From contig CAJTHM010000017.1 in the NCBI GenBank assembly GCA_910576125.1, forward strand, positions 98,590 through 162,589: 64,000 nt of DNA, read 5' to 3'. The notes under the pieces are model-generated. The model saw only the letters and a program-made list of their open reading frames with translations, ran no database searches and was not told the origin of the DNA. This document shows, in pieces, positions 34,512 through 43,857 of this stretch; positions within the stretch are counted from its first letter, which is position 1, and each line of letters begins with the position of its first letter. A program made the position numbers and the translations under genes. The DNA comes from Lachnospiraceae bacterium (lineage in GTDB: Bacteria > Bacillota > Clostridia > Lachnospirales > Lachnospiraceae).

Positions 34512-36131
34512 TTACAGCCCATTCTCTTCCACATAGGCCTGCCACTGTTTCGTCCAGCCTTCTCTGACAGTGTCCAGGCCCGCGGCTTTCACTTTCTCGC
34601 GGAAAGTCTCAACAGACGCCTCGACATCATCCACCAGGCCTGCCTCCAGAGGTTTGAGATATTCGCTGCATACGTCATCCACAGCTGCTTTCTCAGCAGA
34701 ATAGGAACTGGTGTCTTCTGCGAAAGATCCAAAGGGATCCACGCTGGGAGTGCCTTTCTCTTCGATGACCTCGGCATAATGGTCAAACATCTCCTGCATC
34801 AGCACGCCGCCCTGGCCGTTTGCCAGCTTGTAAGCCGGGTTTCTCAGAGACCATGCGTTCAGCGCTTCATACCCGAAATCGGGGCTCAGATTCTTGTAGG
34901 TGCCGTCTTCCGCTATCTCATAATGCACGCCTTCGATGCCGTACTGGGTCAGGAGGTTCAGCTCCTTGTCCATAATCAGCAGCTCCAGGACTTTCATCGC
35001 CCTCTCCGGATTCTTGCAGTCCTTGGTGATTGCCGTTGCGTCAGCGGTGGGCGTGGTAGACCATACATAACCGTCCGCTTCCGAATATGTGTGGTACGCG
35101 GTCTTCCATTCAGGATGCTGGCTTGCCCATGCCTCTACTCGGGTGGTGTATTTGTTGGGGTTATTTCCGGAAGGCATGCACACGAACATCCCATTCTCGT
35201 ACCGCTCAAAGGGATCTGTGGTATCGGAAAGGGTACTCCTTGACCAGAATCCCAGATCCGCCCATTCTTTCATCAGCTTCATGTCCTCCACGAACTGATC
35301 TGAGAACCAGTACTCCTCAATCTTGGATGGATTCTCTATATACACTCTCTGGCCATAGGCGCCTGAAGCTACATGTGTCGTTTCATATCCCAGAATGTTG
35401 TTGCCGTTGGGAAGCAGCCCCTGGCTGGGGTCGTTGTCCTTGATTCCCTGCAGATAAGCCTTCAGGTTTTCCTGGGAATCCGGCACAGGCAGATCATATT
35501 TCTCCCGCAAATCCTCGCGGTATTCGATGCCCAGACAGGTATACTGTTTCCACAGGCAGGGAACCGTCATCACTTCCCCATTGACTTTACAGCCGTTCAG
35601 AGCCGCAGGATCGATAGCTGCCTTCAAATCAGGGGACACCGTATCCAACAGGTCGTCAAGCCCCAGAAACGCGCCGCTCTGGGCCAGCTGTCCGAAACTG
35701 TTCCAGTTCGCGGTATAAATCAGATCCGCGCCGCCGGTGGTCAGCGTCATCTTATACTTCTCGCCCCAGTCCGTCCATGTGGCGAACTGGAATTCCACGG
35801 AAGCGTTCACTTTCTCCTCCAGAATCTCATTGATGGCATCCTGCACGCTCTGCAGCCCCACAGGCGCATCGCCCAGCAGATAGAACACCAGATCTACATG
35901 CTCGGAATAGTCCAGCTCCCCGGCTGCCCCTCCCGGCTCGGCCGAAGACCCCTCCGATGATTCCTCCGCGGTATCTGATGATTCCTCCTGGGACTCCTCG
36001 CTCTGCTGCGCGGAAGAAGATTCATAATTCTCCCCCAGCTCACTGTCTGCCGTCTTTTTATCGCCGCAGCCAGCCAACATCGTTGTCGCCATGGCCAGCG
36101 TCAATAGTACACTTACGACTTTCTTCTTCAT
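34512..36131 (-). CDS. Sugar-binding lipoprotein of a second Lpl-type importer
   Basis: 539 residues. Signal MKKKVVSVLLTLAMATTMLA with lipobox LAGC at ~Cys22. A Ser/Glu-rich linker (SSAQQSEESQEESSDTAEES) follows, then a periplasmic-binding-protein type 2 domain (YSEHVDLVFYLLGDAPVGLQ, TGGADLIYTANWNSFGQLAQ, PERAMKVLELLIMDKELNLL). The size and linker are typical of the LplA/YtcQ group. Downstream of the two permease genes on the same strand: LplB, YtcP, lipoprotein. Probably under control of the divergent AraC regulator. Confidence 0.92.
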   Translation of the reverse strand: MKKKVVSVLLTLAMATTMLAGCGDKKTADSELGENYESSSAQQSEESQEESSDTAEESSEGSSAEPGGAAGELDYSEHVDLVFYLLGDAPVGLQSVQDAINEILEEKVNASVEFQFATWTDWGEKYKMTLTTGGADLIYTANWNSFGQLAQSGAFLGLDDLLDTVSPDLKAAIDPAALNGCKVNGEVMTVPCLWKQYTCLGIEYREDLREKYDLPVPDSQENLKAYLQGIKDNDPSQGLLPNGNNILGYETTHVASGAYGQRVYIENPSKIEEYWFSDQFVEDMKLMKEWADLGFWSRSTLSDTTDPFERYENGMFVCMPSGNNPNKYTTRVEAWASQHPEWKTAYHTYSEADGYVWSTTPTADATAITKDCKNPERAMKVLELLIMDKELNLLTQYGIEGVHYEIAEDGTYKNLSPDFGYEALNAWSLRNPAYKLANGQGGVLMQEMFDHYAEVIEEKGTPSVDPFGSFAEDTSSYSAEKAAVDDVCSEYLKPLEAGLVDDVEASVETFREKVKAAGLDTVREGWTKQWQAYVEENGL

Positions 36132-36213
36132 AGTCGTTCCTCCTTCTTTCTCCCTCCTTTGGAGGGTTTTTTCTATAAAAACAATCCTCCCATCCGGGAA
36201 AATCGCTCTTACC

Positions 36214-37125
36214 TCAACCTTTTACCGCCCCAATCGTGATGCCGGAGACGAAATACTTCTGGACAAAGGGATACAGCAGCAGCACCGGCCCCGTCACCAC
36301 CACTGCCATGGCCATCTTCACCGACTGTGTGGGGAGATCCGCTATGGATATGGTGGCCCCTACCACCAGATCCTTTAAGGCCGTGGTGGAATTGAGCATG
36401 TTCGACAGATAGAACTGCAGTTCATAAGTGCTGGAATTCGTGGAGAACAAGGACGAGCGGTACCAGTCGTTCCAGTAGCCCAGCGCCAGGAACAGCCCCA
36501 CCGTGGCAAGCCCCGGCTTCAGCACCGGCAGCACGATCCTCCAGAAAATCGTGAACTGACCGGCCCCGTCGATTTTGGCGGATTCCGCGATTGCGTCCGG
36601 CACGCTCCCCGAAATGAAAGTCCTCATCAATATGATCAGGAAAGTGCTGGTGATACCGGGAAACCATATGACAAAGGTAGTCCCCTTCAGATTCAGCACA
36701 TTGGCGTACAGCAGATACCAGGGAATCATGCCTCCTCCGAAAATAGTGGTGAAATACAGCAGGAACGACACTACATTCCGATACTTGAACTCTTTCCTGG
36801 AGAGCACATAAGCTGTGAGGGTGGTCACGAACAGTCCCACCGCCGTCCCCATCGCCGTATAATAAATGGTCATTTTATAGGCCTGCAGGATGGATGCCGG
36901 ATTCCGAAAAATCGTGCCATAGGCATCCATGGAAAAAGACCTTGGCAAAAGACTGTACCCCTCTGTCAGAATCAGCTTATTGTCCGTAAAGGAACCGGAC
37001 ACAATCAGCAGGAAAGGCAGCACGCATATGATGGCCGCGGCGCCCACAACAAAGTATGCAATGACATAAAATGTGATATCGCTTCCTGACAGCTTGATTT
37101 TATTCGCTTTTTGTCCGTTCTTCAT
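36214..37125 (-). CDS. Sugar ABC permease, YtcP/LplC type (second importer)
   Basis: 303 residues, six membrane segments. The EAA loop reads AIAESAKIDGAGQFTIFWRI and the C-terminus GITIGAVKG marks the YtcP group. It lies between the LplB-type permease and the lipoprotein gene. Sequence relation to the first importer's YtcP is clear but distant, so the two importers likely handle different sugars. Confidence 0.93.
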   Translation of the reverse strand: MKNGQKANKIKLSGSDITFYVIAYFVVGAAAIICVLPFLLIVSGSFTDNKLILTEGYSLLPRSFSMDAYGTIFRNPASILQAYKMTIYYTAMGTAVGLFVTTLTAYVLSRKEFKYRNVVSFLLYFTTIFGGGMIPWYLLYANVLNLKGTTFVIWFPGITSTFLIILMRTFISGSVPDAIAESAKIDGAGQFTIFWRIVLPVLKPGLATVGLFLALGYWNDWYRSSLFSTNSSTYELQFYLSNMLNSTTALKDLVVGATISIADLPTQSVKMAMAVVVTGPVLLLYPFVQKYFVSGITIGAVKG

Positions 37126-37157
37126 TCTAACCTCCGTAACGCCGCCGCGCGGCCACC

Positions 37158-38660
37158 TTAAAACAATGCGTAATCCGCTTCTTTCCTGCGGATAGCCCAG
37201 TTAGTGATAAGCACCACCACAAAGCCGAATACCGACTGGAACAGTCCGGCGGCGGATCCCAGGCCGATGCTCAGCGGCTGCCCAATCGTGATCCGGTACA
37301 CATATGTATCCAGGATGTCCGTCACCTCATACAGCAGGCCGTTGTTTCCCACGGTCTGATAGAACAGCTCGAAATTGCCTCGCATGATGCCGCCCAAGGA
37401 GTAAATCAGCAGGATGATGAAAGTAGGCTTCAGCTGAGGCAGCGTGATATAGCGGATGCGCTGGAAGATATTGGCGCCGTCCACCTTGGCCGCCTCATAC
37501 AGCTCTCCGTCCATGCCCATGATCGTGGCCAGATACACCACCATGCCGTACCCCACCGATTTCCACATGTTGAAAAGCGTAATCAGGAAAGGCCAGTAGA
37601 TGGGGCTGTTGTAGAAGTCGATAGGCGTCCCTCCGCTGCTGCGAATCATGTTGTTGATTGCGCCGCACTGATATTCCAGCAGGCTGTAGACCATGACCTT
37701 CAGCAGGACGAAAGAGACGAAATAGGGCATGAAGATTAATGTCTGACCCACCTTCTTGAACCATTTCACCGTTATCTGGCTCACCAGGACTGCAAAGAAA
37801 ATCTGCAGCACATTGCCCAGGACAATAAACACCACATTGTACAGCACCGTGTTCCGAATCAGCCTGCCCATCTGTGACTGGAACAGGAATTCAAAATTCT
37901 TAAGTCCTACGAAAGGGCTGGCCCACAGACCGTCCGCAAAGTTAAAATTCACAAAAGCAAAGTAGATTCCGACCATAGGCAGATAGGAATTCACTAGGAA
38001 AAAGACCCCCACCGGCAGCAGCATCAGGAAGAGCACCCAGTTCTTTCGGAATTCTTTCACCAGCCCATGCTCATGACATCGGATTCTCTCCACAGCCTCC
38101 AGCTTCTTGATAGCCGCATATGCGGCCATTGCTCCAATCAACTCCACCGCCAGCAGCGGCGACGCGGCGAAGCCTTTCATGCCGAAGAACCGATTGGAAT
38201 ACAGAACGAACCCATAAGAACCCGCCACCAACAGGATGGTCAGCAGCATGGCTGCCTTTCCTGTGACATACAGCCTCAGCATTCCCTTTCCGTCGGAATT
38301 GTCGAAGCGGTTCCGCAAGGCTTTCCAGATATATGAGATGTGCAGAAACCACGTACCCATCAAAAGCAGCAGGAGTATCATAGAATACAGCCCCAGAATC
38401 CCCAGATTGGAATTTTTTACGAATCCCAACAGGGAAAATATGCTGTAGCTCTGGTAGAGCGTAGATGCCGTTTCCCTGGATATGCCCATCTTCCCGAAAA
38501 GCGCGGAAATATTCTTCAGATACACCCAGTCAAAGAAAGGCAGGGAAAGCAGCAGCAACACTATGCTGATGCCTGCCGTCAGGAGCACGCCTGTCTTTCT
38601 CCCGAACTTTGTCTCTTCCAGTCTCCCTCCCTTTGTCAGCTTTTCCATTTTTCCATCCAT
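37158..38660 (-). CDS. Sugar ABC permease, LplB type, with extra N-terminal membrane region
   Basis: 500 residues, about 190 longer than usual. The first ~190 residues contain four additional hydrophobic segments (TGVLLTAGISIVLLLLSLPF, LGILGLYSMILLLLLMGTWF, MLLTILLVAGSYGFVLYSNR). The standard LplB permease follows from about residue 205 (NWVLFLMLLPVGVFFLVNSY), with the EAA loop LYEAAKVDGANIFQRIRYIT. The extension is also seen in some clostridial LplB proteins; its role is unknown. First gene of the operon and divergent from the AraC gene. Confidence 0.92.
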   Translation of the reverse strand: MDGKMEKLTKGGRLEETKFGRKTGVLLTAGISIVLLLLSLPFFDWVYLKNISALFGKMGISRETASTLYQSYSIFSLLGFVKNSNLGILGLYSMILLLLLMGTWFLHISYIWKALRNRFDNSDGKGMLRLYVTGKAAMLLTILLVAGSYGFVLYSNRFFGMKGFAASPLLAVELIGAMAAYAAIKKLEAVERIRCHEHGLVKEFRKNWVLFLMLLPVGVFFLVNSYLPMVGIYFAFVNFNFADGLWASPFVGLKNFEFLFQSQMGRLIRNTVLYNVVFIVLGNVLQIFFAVLVSQITVKWFKKVGQTLIFMPYFVSFVLLKVMVYSLLEYQCGAINNMIRSSGGTPIDFYNSPIYWPFLITLFNMWKSVGYGMVVYLATIMGMDGELYEAAKVDGANIFQRIRYITLPQLKPTFIILLIYSLGGIMRGNFELFYQTVGNNGLLYEVTDILDTYVYRITIGQPLSIGLGSAAGLFQSVFGFVVVLITNWAIRRKEADYALF

Positions 38661-38905
38661 CCTGAAAATTCCTTTCTTCTCATCTCACAAGATTCCGACA
38701 TGCCCGTTGTCTCCGGGCAGATTATTGTCATTTTGACCATTTTCTTTCTTGTTTTTTTCTTCTATTTGTAAACAATTATTATTATAGGACATAGTATTCT
38801 TTTTTTACACACATAAAGCTTGCGAAAATGTGCAAAAACATGCTATTATAGTTTTATCAACATCCAGTTTTCTGTTTCCTCCAGAAAGGACAGTCGAAAG
38901 GCCTT

Positions 38906-39766
38906 ATGATTACGAAACGCGATGTATATTCCATCACCAAAGAAAAGTTCTGCCCTTTTGCCGGAACCCCTTCCTCCGCATTCATTCCTCTTGCCGCCGG
39001 GCTCACCTATGACGACCCCCATTACCATGTCCAGCGCTTCAACGGAGACCACTATGTCTTTGAATACATATTAAAGGGCACCGGTTATGTGGAAATAAAC
39101 GGCAGGGCCATACAGCTCAACGCCGGGGATGCCTATATCCTTTGTCCCTGTACCTATCACAACTATTATTCCAATCCGGGAAAGCCCTGGAGCAAGGTAT
39201 GGTTCAATGGGCAGGGAGATCTGATTACCCATCTGATGGCGGATTATCAGCTGAACGGCAATTGCCATATTTCAGGCGGGAGGGCACAGGGCAAATATTT
39301 GCTGCAGATATTTGAGAAGCTGGAAAAAGAGCCAATCCACTGCATCAATGAACTGGCTTTTCTGCTCCATCAACATATATGCAGTTTTTCCGAAATCTAC
39401 AATGACGCTACCCCCCCAGGAACTTCCTGTGGGCTTTCGATGAAAAATTATATCGAACAGAATCTGACGGTTCAGCTGAGCATGGAAGATATCGCTGCTC
39501 ATGTCCACCTTTCCGTCTCGCGGGCCACCCACCTGTTCAAGGAAGAGTATGATATGACTCCCTATCACTACTATCTTTCCCGCAGGCTGGAAGTCGCCCA
39601 AAATCTGCTGCGCTCCACCAAAATGCCGATTCAGGAGATATCCAAGCTGCTTGGCTTTCCAGATTACAGGCACTTCTCCAACCTTTTCAAGAGATGGACA
39701 GGCGTTTCCCCCAGCTGGTTCCGCAACGATACTTCCAAGCGGGAGGATTATGTCAGATTAACTTAA
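38906..39766 (+). CDS. AraC-family regulator
   Basis: 286 residues. N-terminal cupin (AraC_binding): ILKGTGYVEINGRAIQLNAG then DAYILCPCTYHNYYS. C-terminal double helix-turn-helix: MEDIAAHVHLSVSRATHLFK, then AQNLLRSTKMPIQEISKLLG and FPDYRHFSNLFKRWTGVSPS. Divergent from the second Lpl importer across ~245 bp, so it is the likely sugar-responsive activator of that operon. Confidence 0.92.
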   Translation: MITKRDVYSITKEKFCPFAGTPSSAFIPLAAGLTYDDPHYHVQRFNGDHYVFEYILKGTGYVEINGRAIQLNAGDAYILCPCTYHNYYSNPGKPWSKVWFNGQGDLITHLMADYQLNGNCHISGGRAQGKYLLQIFEKLEKEPIHCINELAFLLHQHICSFSEIYNDATPPGTSCGLSMKNYIEQNLTVQLSMEDIAAHVHLSVSRATHLFKEEYDMTPYHYYLSRRLEVAQNLLRSTKMPIQEISKLLGFPDYRHFSNLFKRWTGVSPSWFRNDTSKREDYVRLT

Positions 39767-39802
39767 GGCCGGAATCTCTCCTGGAAGATAGCGTCCCGAA
39801 AA

Positions 39803-39841
39803 AAAGACACCACGTTTCCACAAAAGTGGTACGCAGTGTCC
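39803..39841 (+). pseudogene. Remnant of the 33.2-34.5 kb membrane-protein family
   Basis: AAAAAGACACC.CGTTTCCACA and GGTACGC.GTGTC match ~34256-34295, which encodes EKTPRFHRAVRG in the intact gene. About 39 bp survive here between the AraC gene and the broken ATPase gene. Confidence 0.5.
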
Positions 39842-39853
39842 TCGTCTCTGCTC

Positions 39854-41149
39854 TCATTCGCTCCATTCTTCTATTATACAGGTATGCCGTTTGTCCTCAT
39901 CGTCCTTATCATAATTTATTCCTACCAAAAGGACATTTCCATGGAATGCTCTTCTTCCATGGAATGCTCTTCTTCCATTGTATGCTTCCAGGCATTTCAT
40001 ATAGCGGCGTTTCTTTATCTGCGCGATTGCGCCCTCCGCAGACTCGTTCCATTTCAATTCCACCACCATGGCCGGCTTATCGGAGCCGGACCTGGGCAGG
40101 AACACAATGTCCGCATACCCTTTTCCTGCAGGCATTTCATCCACAATCGTATACTCATTGACCGCGTTGTAATACGCCAGTTTTACCACGCATCTAAGCG
40201 AGTTTTCGTCATTATATTTCAATATAGACGCGTTGGCGGCATGGGCTTCTTCGATGCCTTCCGCCACCGCCCGGGCATCGCGGTTCCAGGTAGCCTGCAG
40301 CAATCTGTCCGATGCCTTTATGGCATCTATCACCGGAGTCCAGTCGGTACCCTCCACAGCGCTGCCAAAGGCTTTGCGCACCTCCTCATTGGGTATATAT
40401 GCCTCCTCCCTGTCCGCGTCATATCCCAGGTACCCCAGATGAATCAGTAACGTCAGCACATCATCCCTGCCGTTAATCTTCGTCATGTCATTTTCAAAGG
40501 TACCCACATTGACCCTGCACCGTTCTCCCGCAAGGAGGCTCACCACAGCGCTTTTCAGGCCCTCCCTGTCAAGCGCGATGTAATCCCCCTTGAACAACCC
40601 CCGCAGCAGGTCAATGTACCTGTCCTGAGACGCTCTGTCATATTTATCTTCCCGGAAAACCGCATCCCATTCGTCTATGACAATCATGAACCGCTGGCCT
40701 GTCCTCTCATTGATAGCCGCCAGCGTCAGCGGCAGGGACACTGCCTCCTCCCCGACGATTTCCGGATACAGGCCGCGGAGCTCATCAATCACGCAGCGCT
40801 GGAGATATTCTGCCAAATCCTCCCCTTGTGGCATCGTCACCCTCATCTCCGCCACATCCAGCTGAATCACGTTATATTGGTTCAGATGTTTCCGAAAATC
40901 CGTTTCACCGGCAATTTTATACTTAGCGAACAGCCCGGCGGAATCACAGCCCTTGCTGTAATATGCCGCTATCATGCGGGCTGTGATGGATTTCCCGAAC
41001 CGCCTGGGCCTGCTGACGCACACATACCGCTGCTATGAGTTAATCAGCCGGTTCAGATATTCCAACATCCCGGTCTTGTCCACATATATCTGCGAGTATA
41101 ATACTGCTGACGCGAAGCTGTCATTTCCCGGATTCAGATAAATCCCCAT
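39854..41149 (-). pseudogene. AAA-ATPase-like/DUF1703 (PD-(D/E)xK) protein, interrupted by an in-frame amber codon
   Basis: The full frame (431 codons) starts MGIYLNPGNDSFASAVLYSQ and reaches EYLNRLINS. A TAG at 41033-41035 follows, then it continues in frame QRYVCVSRPRRFGKSITARM (Walker A). It has Walker B-like RFMIVIDEWDAVF and a C-terminal nuclease-like core (KGYADIVFLPRSG ... AMVVELKWNESAEGA). The break is one base from a Glu or Gln codon, so it is a recent nonsense mutation or a read-through site. Near the C-terminus an 18-bp duplication gives RRAFHGRRAFHG. These ATPases are multi-copy in gut Clostridia and Bacteroidetes, function unclear. Confidence 0.85.
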
Positions 41150-41260
41150 AATCGATACCCTCCAAAACTTCCCCTGTCTGCCACAGGGAACAAGCTGTAT
41201 AAATGTCCTTATGTGTCAACATTGTACCGTATATGCCGCATTTATTCAATTTAATTTTCC

Positions 41261-41316
41261 ATGCGATATATCGTATGCGATGTATCGTATGCGATGTATC
41301 GTATGTGATGCGTCGT
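41261..41316. repeat. Four 14-bp tandem repeats
   Basis: Units ATGCGATATATCGT, ATGCGATGTATCGT (twice) and ATGTGATGCGTCGT lie ~110 bp upstream of the broken ATPase gene. Each contains a CGATRTATCG-like palindrome. They may be regulator sites or slippage products. Confidence 0.8.
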
Positions 41317-41348
41317 ATTTACATACTTTTTTAAGAATCAGGGAATCG

Positions 41349-41369
41349 AAAAAGGCGGGAGAACCCGCC
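41349..41369 (-). terminator. Terminator of yitT
   Basis: On the minus strand GGCGGG, TTCT, CCCGCC and five T, directly overlapping the end of the yitT gene. Confidence 0.75.
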
Positions 41370-42272
41370 TCACAGTTTCTGACTGAAAATATTCTTATAA
41401 CCCTCGCCGTAAATCTCCGAGGCACTGGTGATAATCGTAAAGGCCCTGGAATCCTCCTGCCGGACGATCTCCTCCAGCTTTGGGGAAAGGGGCTTCTTGA
41501 CCACGCAGAGTATCACTTTTTTATCCATTCCGGTGTAGGCGCCGCTGCCCGAGATATAAGTGGCGCTGATGTCCAGCTCCTCTAACAGGCGCTTTACGAT
41601 GGCTGCGTGATTGTCGCTGATGATGAAGAACATCTTCGCGCCGTCCCGCCCGTACAGCACCAGATCCAGCAGCACGGAATTGATGAAAACCACCACTCCC
41701 GCATACAGCGCCGTGTCCAGGTTCTGGAACACGAAAGCCGATGCCGTCACGATACATGCATCCGTCAGCAGAAAGAGGGAACCGGTCTTCAGATGGGGAA
41801 AGCGCATCCGCAGAAGCTTTATGATGATATCCGTGCCCCCGGTAGTGGCTCCTGCCCTGAACACCAGTCCCAGAGACACAGCCATCAGAGAGCCGCCCAC
41901 TAAGGCCGCCAGCAGCGGATCCTCAGTGAGCGCTCCCACAGGTGTCAGCAGATTCGTGAAACAGGAGGTGGCAAATGTGCAGTACAAAGTGGAGAGAATG
42001 AATTTCCACCCGAACTTCCACATTCCCAGCGCCAGAATCGGTATATTGATCAGGAACATCCAGGTACCTGTCTCTAGCCCGATAATCCGATTCAAAATAA
42101 TCGCTATACCGGTCACTCCGCCAGGAGCCAGGGAATTCGGATCCAGGAAAAAACTGACCGCCACAGCATAGACCACAGATGCAGCCGTGATGACCATGTA
42201 GTCCCTGACTCTTCTTCTGAATGTCTTCTCTTCCTCGTACCGAATCTCCTTTTCCTGTTCTTTGCTTATCAT
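41370..42272 (-). CDS. YitT-family membrane protein
   Basis: 300 residues. Five membrane segments (YMVITAASVVYAVAVSFFLD; WMFLINIPILALGMWKFGWK) with the typical NSLAPGGVTGIAIIL and GATTGGTDIIIKLL loops. A C-terminal soluble DUF2179 domain follows (MFFIISDNHAAIVKRLLEEL ... SRAFTIITSASEIYGEG). The family is widespread in Firmicutes as a presumed transporter of unknown substrate. Complete and followed by a terminator, so it is a single-gene unit. Confidence 0.92.
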   Translation of the reverse strand: MISKEQEKEIRYEEEKTFRRRVRDYMVITAASVVYAVAVSFFLDPNSLAPGGVTGIAIILNRIIGLETGTWMFLINIPILALGMWKFGWKFILSTLYCTFATSCFTNLLTPVGALTEDPLLAALVGGSLMAVSLGLVFRAGATTGGTDIIIKLLRMRFPHLKTGSLFLLTDACIVTASAFVFQNLDTALYAGVVVFINSVLLDLVLYGRDGAKMFFIISDNHAAIVKRLLEELDISATYISGSGAYTGMDKKVILCVVKKPLSPKLEEIVRQEDSRAFTIITSASEIYGEGYKNIFSQKL

Positions 42273-42434
42273 GACCTGAATTTTCCTCCCTTAAAATCAA
42301 CCGGCTGTACCATCATGTACAGTATGTATCATGGCATATGCCGGAGTTTCCTGGATTCATGTCATATCCGCGTAAGTCAACCTATCGTTGCAGGCAATGA
42401 ATCAGGCTTGCCGCAATACTTGCCCCCGCAGGCG

Positions 42435-43808
42435 TCAGCCGCCTACGCTCACCAGCTTAGGCTGATATCCGCCCTCTTCCAGAGACTGCATGATCTGGTT
42501 CTTGTGCTCCGTGCCGAAAGCCTCCATGGTGATACGCAGTTCCACAGCCACATTTCGGTTAGTCGTGACGAACTGATTGTGCTCCAGCTCCACCACGTTT
42601 CCGTTGGCCTTGGCAATGATGCCGGACACCTTGTAGAGTTCGCCCGGCTTGTCAGGCAGCAGCATGGACACCGTGAACACCCTGTCGCGCATGATCAGGC
42701 CCTGCTGTACCACCGAAGACATGGTGGTCACGTCCATGTTTCCGCCGCTCAGGATAGCCACCACTTTTTTGCCTTTCACATTCATATGGCGCAGCGCGGC
42801 TACTGTCAGCAGGCCGGAATTTTCCACTACAGTTTTGTGGTTCTCCACCATATCCAGGAACGATACCACCAGCTCGGAGTCCTCCACGGTGATGATGTCA
42901 TCCAGATTCTTCTGGATATAGGGGAACAGCTTGCTTCCGGGCGTCTTCACCGCAGTGCCGTCCGCGATAGTGTTTATTTTCGGCAAGGTCACCACATGGC
43001 CCTGGGCAAGAGATGTCTGCATACAGTTTGCCCCGGCAGGCTCCACTCCAATCACCTTAATCTTGGGATTTAAAAGTTTTGCCAAAGTCGCCACGCCTGT
43101 AGCCAGCCCGCCGCCGCCGATGGGCACCAGGATGTAATCTACCAGAGGCAGTTCCTTGACGATTTCCATGGCTATGGTTCCCTGACCGGTAGCCACCGTC
43201 AGATCGTCAAAAGGATGGATAAAGGTGTAGCCGTTCTCCTCCGCCAGCTCGTAAGCCTTGGCGCAGGCCTCGTCGTACACATCTCCGTACAGCACCACTT
43301 CCGCGCCGTAGCCCTTGGTGCGGTTCACTTTCATCAGAGGCGTGGTGGTGGGCATGACGATGACCGCCTTTGCGCCGTAGGCTTTTGCCGCATAGGCCAC
43401 GCCCTGGGCATGGTTGCCCGCGGAGGCGGTAATCAGCCCCTTAGCCCTCTCTTCATCGGTCAGGGTACTTATCTTATAATATGCCCCGCGGAGCTTGTAC
43501 GCGCCTGTCAGCTGCATATTTTCGGGCTTCAGATAAACCTTGTTGCCGGTCTGTGCGCTTAAATACTCGCTGAATACCAGCTTGGTCTCCAATGTCACAT
43601 TCTTGACGACTTCCGATGCCTCCTCGAATTTCTCCAGCGTCAATCCCTCTTCCACTTCCATATCCCCCTCCTTTGTCTCTTCCATTACCTCTTCCCCTGC
43701 TTCCACTTCATTCATCTTCTGCTCTTCCTCCAACATCCGCCTCTCCTCTGCGCCTTGTCCCGCATTCGTCTCCTCTCTTTCCTTTGTTGCCTGAACCTTT
43801 TCCTCCAT
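42435..43808 (-). CDS. ilvA/tdcB: Threonine ammonia-lyase (threonine dehydratase), PLP- and ACT-domain type
   Basis: 457 residues from the first ATG. It converts L-threonine to 2-oxobutanoate and ammonia. The PLP lysine lies in QLTGAYKLRGAYYKIS, the Gly-rich phosphate loop in LVPIGGGGLATGVATL, and an ACT domain closes the chain (FTVSMLLPDKPGELYKVSGI). The first ~48 residues (VQATKEREETNAGQGAEERR and so on) are acidic low-complexity text. A second ATG inside the frame (MEVEEGLTLEKFEEA) is preceded by AAGGAGGGGGAT and gives the usual ~400-residue size. Either start may be used. The single ACT domain suggests the catabolic or short biosynthetic type. Confidence 0.93.
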   Translation of the reverse strand: MEEKVQATKEREETNAGQGAEERRMLEEEQKMNEVEAGEEVMEETKEGDMEVEEGLTLEKFEEASEVVKNVTLETKLVFSEYLSAQTGNKVYLKPENMQLTGAYKLRGAYYKISTLTDEERAKGLITASAGNHAQGVAYAAKAYGAKAVIVMPTTTPLMKVNRTKGYGAEVVLYGDVYDEACAKAYELAEENGYTFIHPFDDLTVATGQGTIAMEIVKELPLVDYILVPIGGGGLATGVATLAKLLNPKIKVIGVEPAGANCMQTSLAQGHVVTLPKINTIADGTAVKTPGSKLFPYIQKNLDDIITVEDSELVVSFLDMVENHKTVVENSGLLTVAALRHMNVKGKKVVAILSGGNMDVTTMSSVVQQGLIMRDRVFTVSMLLPDKPGELYKVSGIIAKANGNVVELEHNQFVTTNRNVAVELRITMEAFGTEHKNQIMQSLEEGGYQPKLVSVGG

Positions 43809-43857
43809 CTTCAGCCCCTCCTTCTCTCTGCCTTTCTCCCGTGCAGTGCCCCTTTCC

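Noticed and set aside
41261..41316. CRISPR array
   Set aside because: 14-bp contiguous units without spacers and no cas genes nearby.
42315..43073. Plus-strand frames of 252, 296 and 329 codons at 42.3-44.8 kb
   Set aside because: Antisense to ilvA and ftsY with no recognisable protein features.
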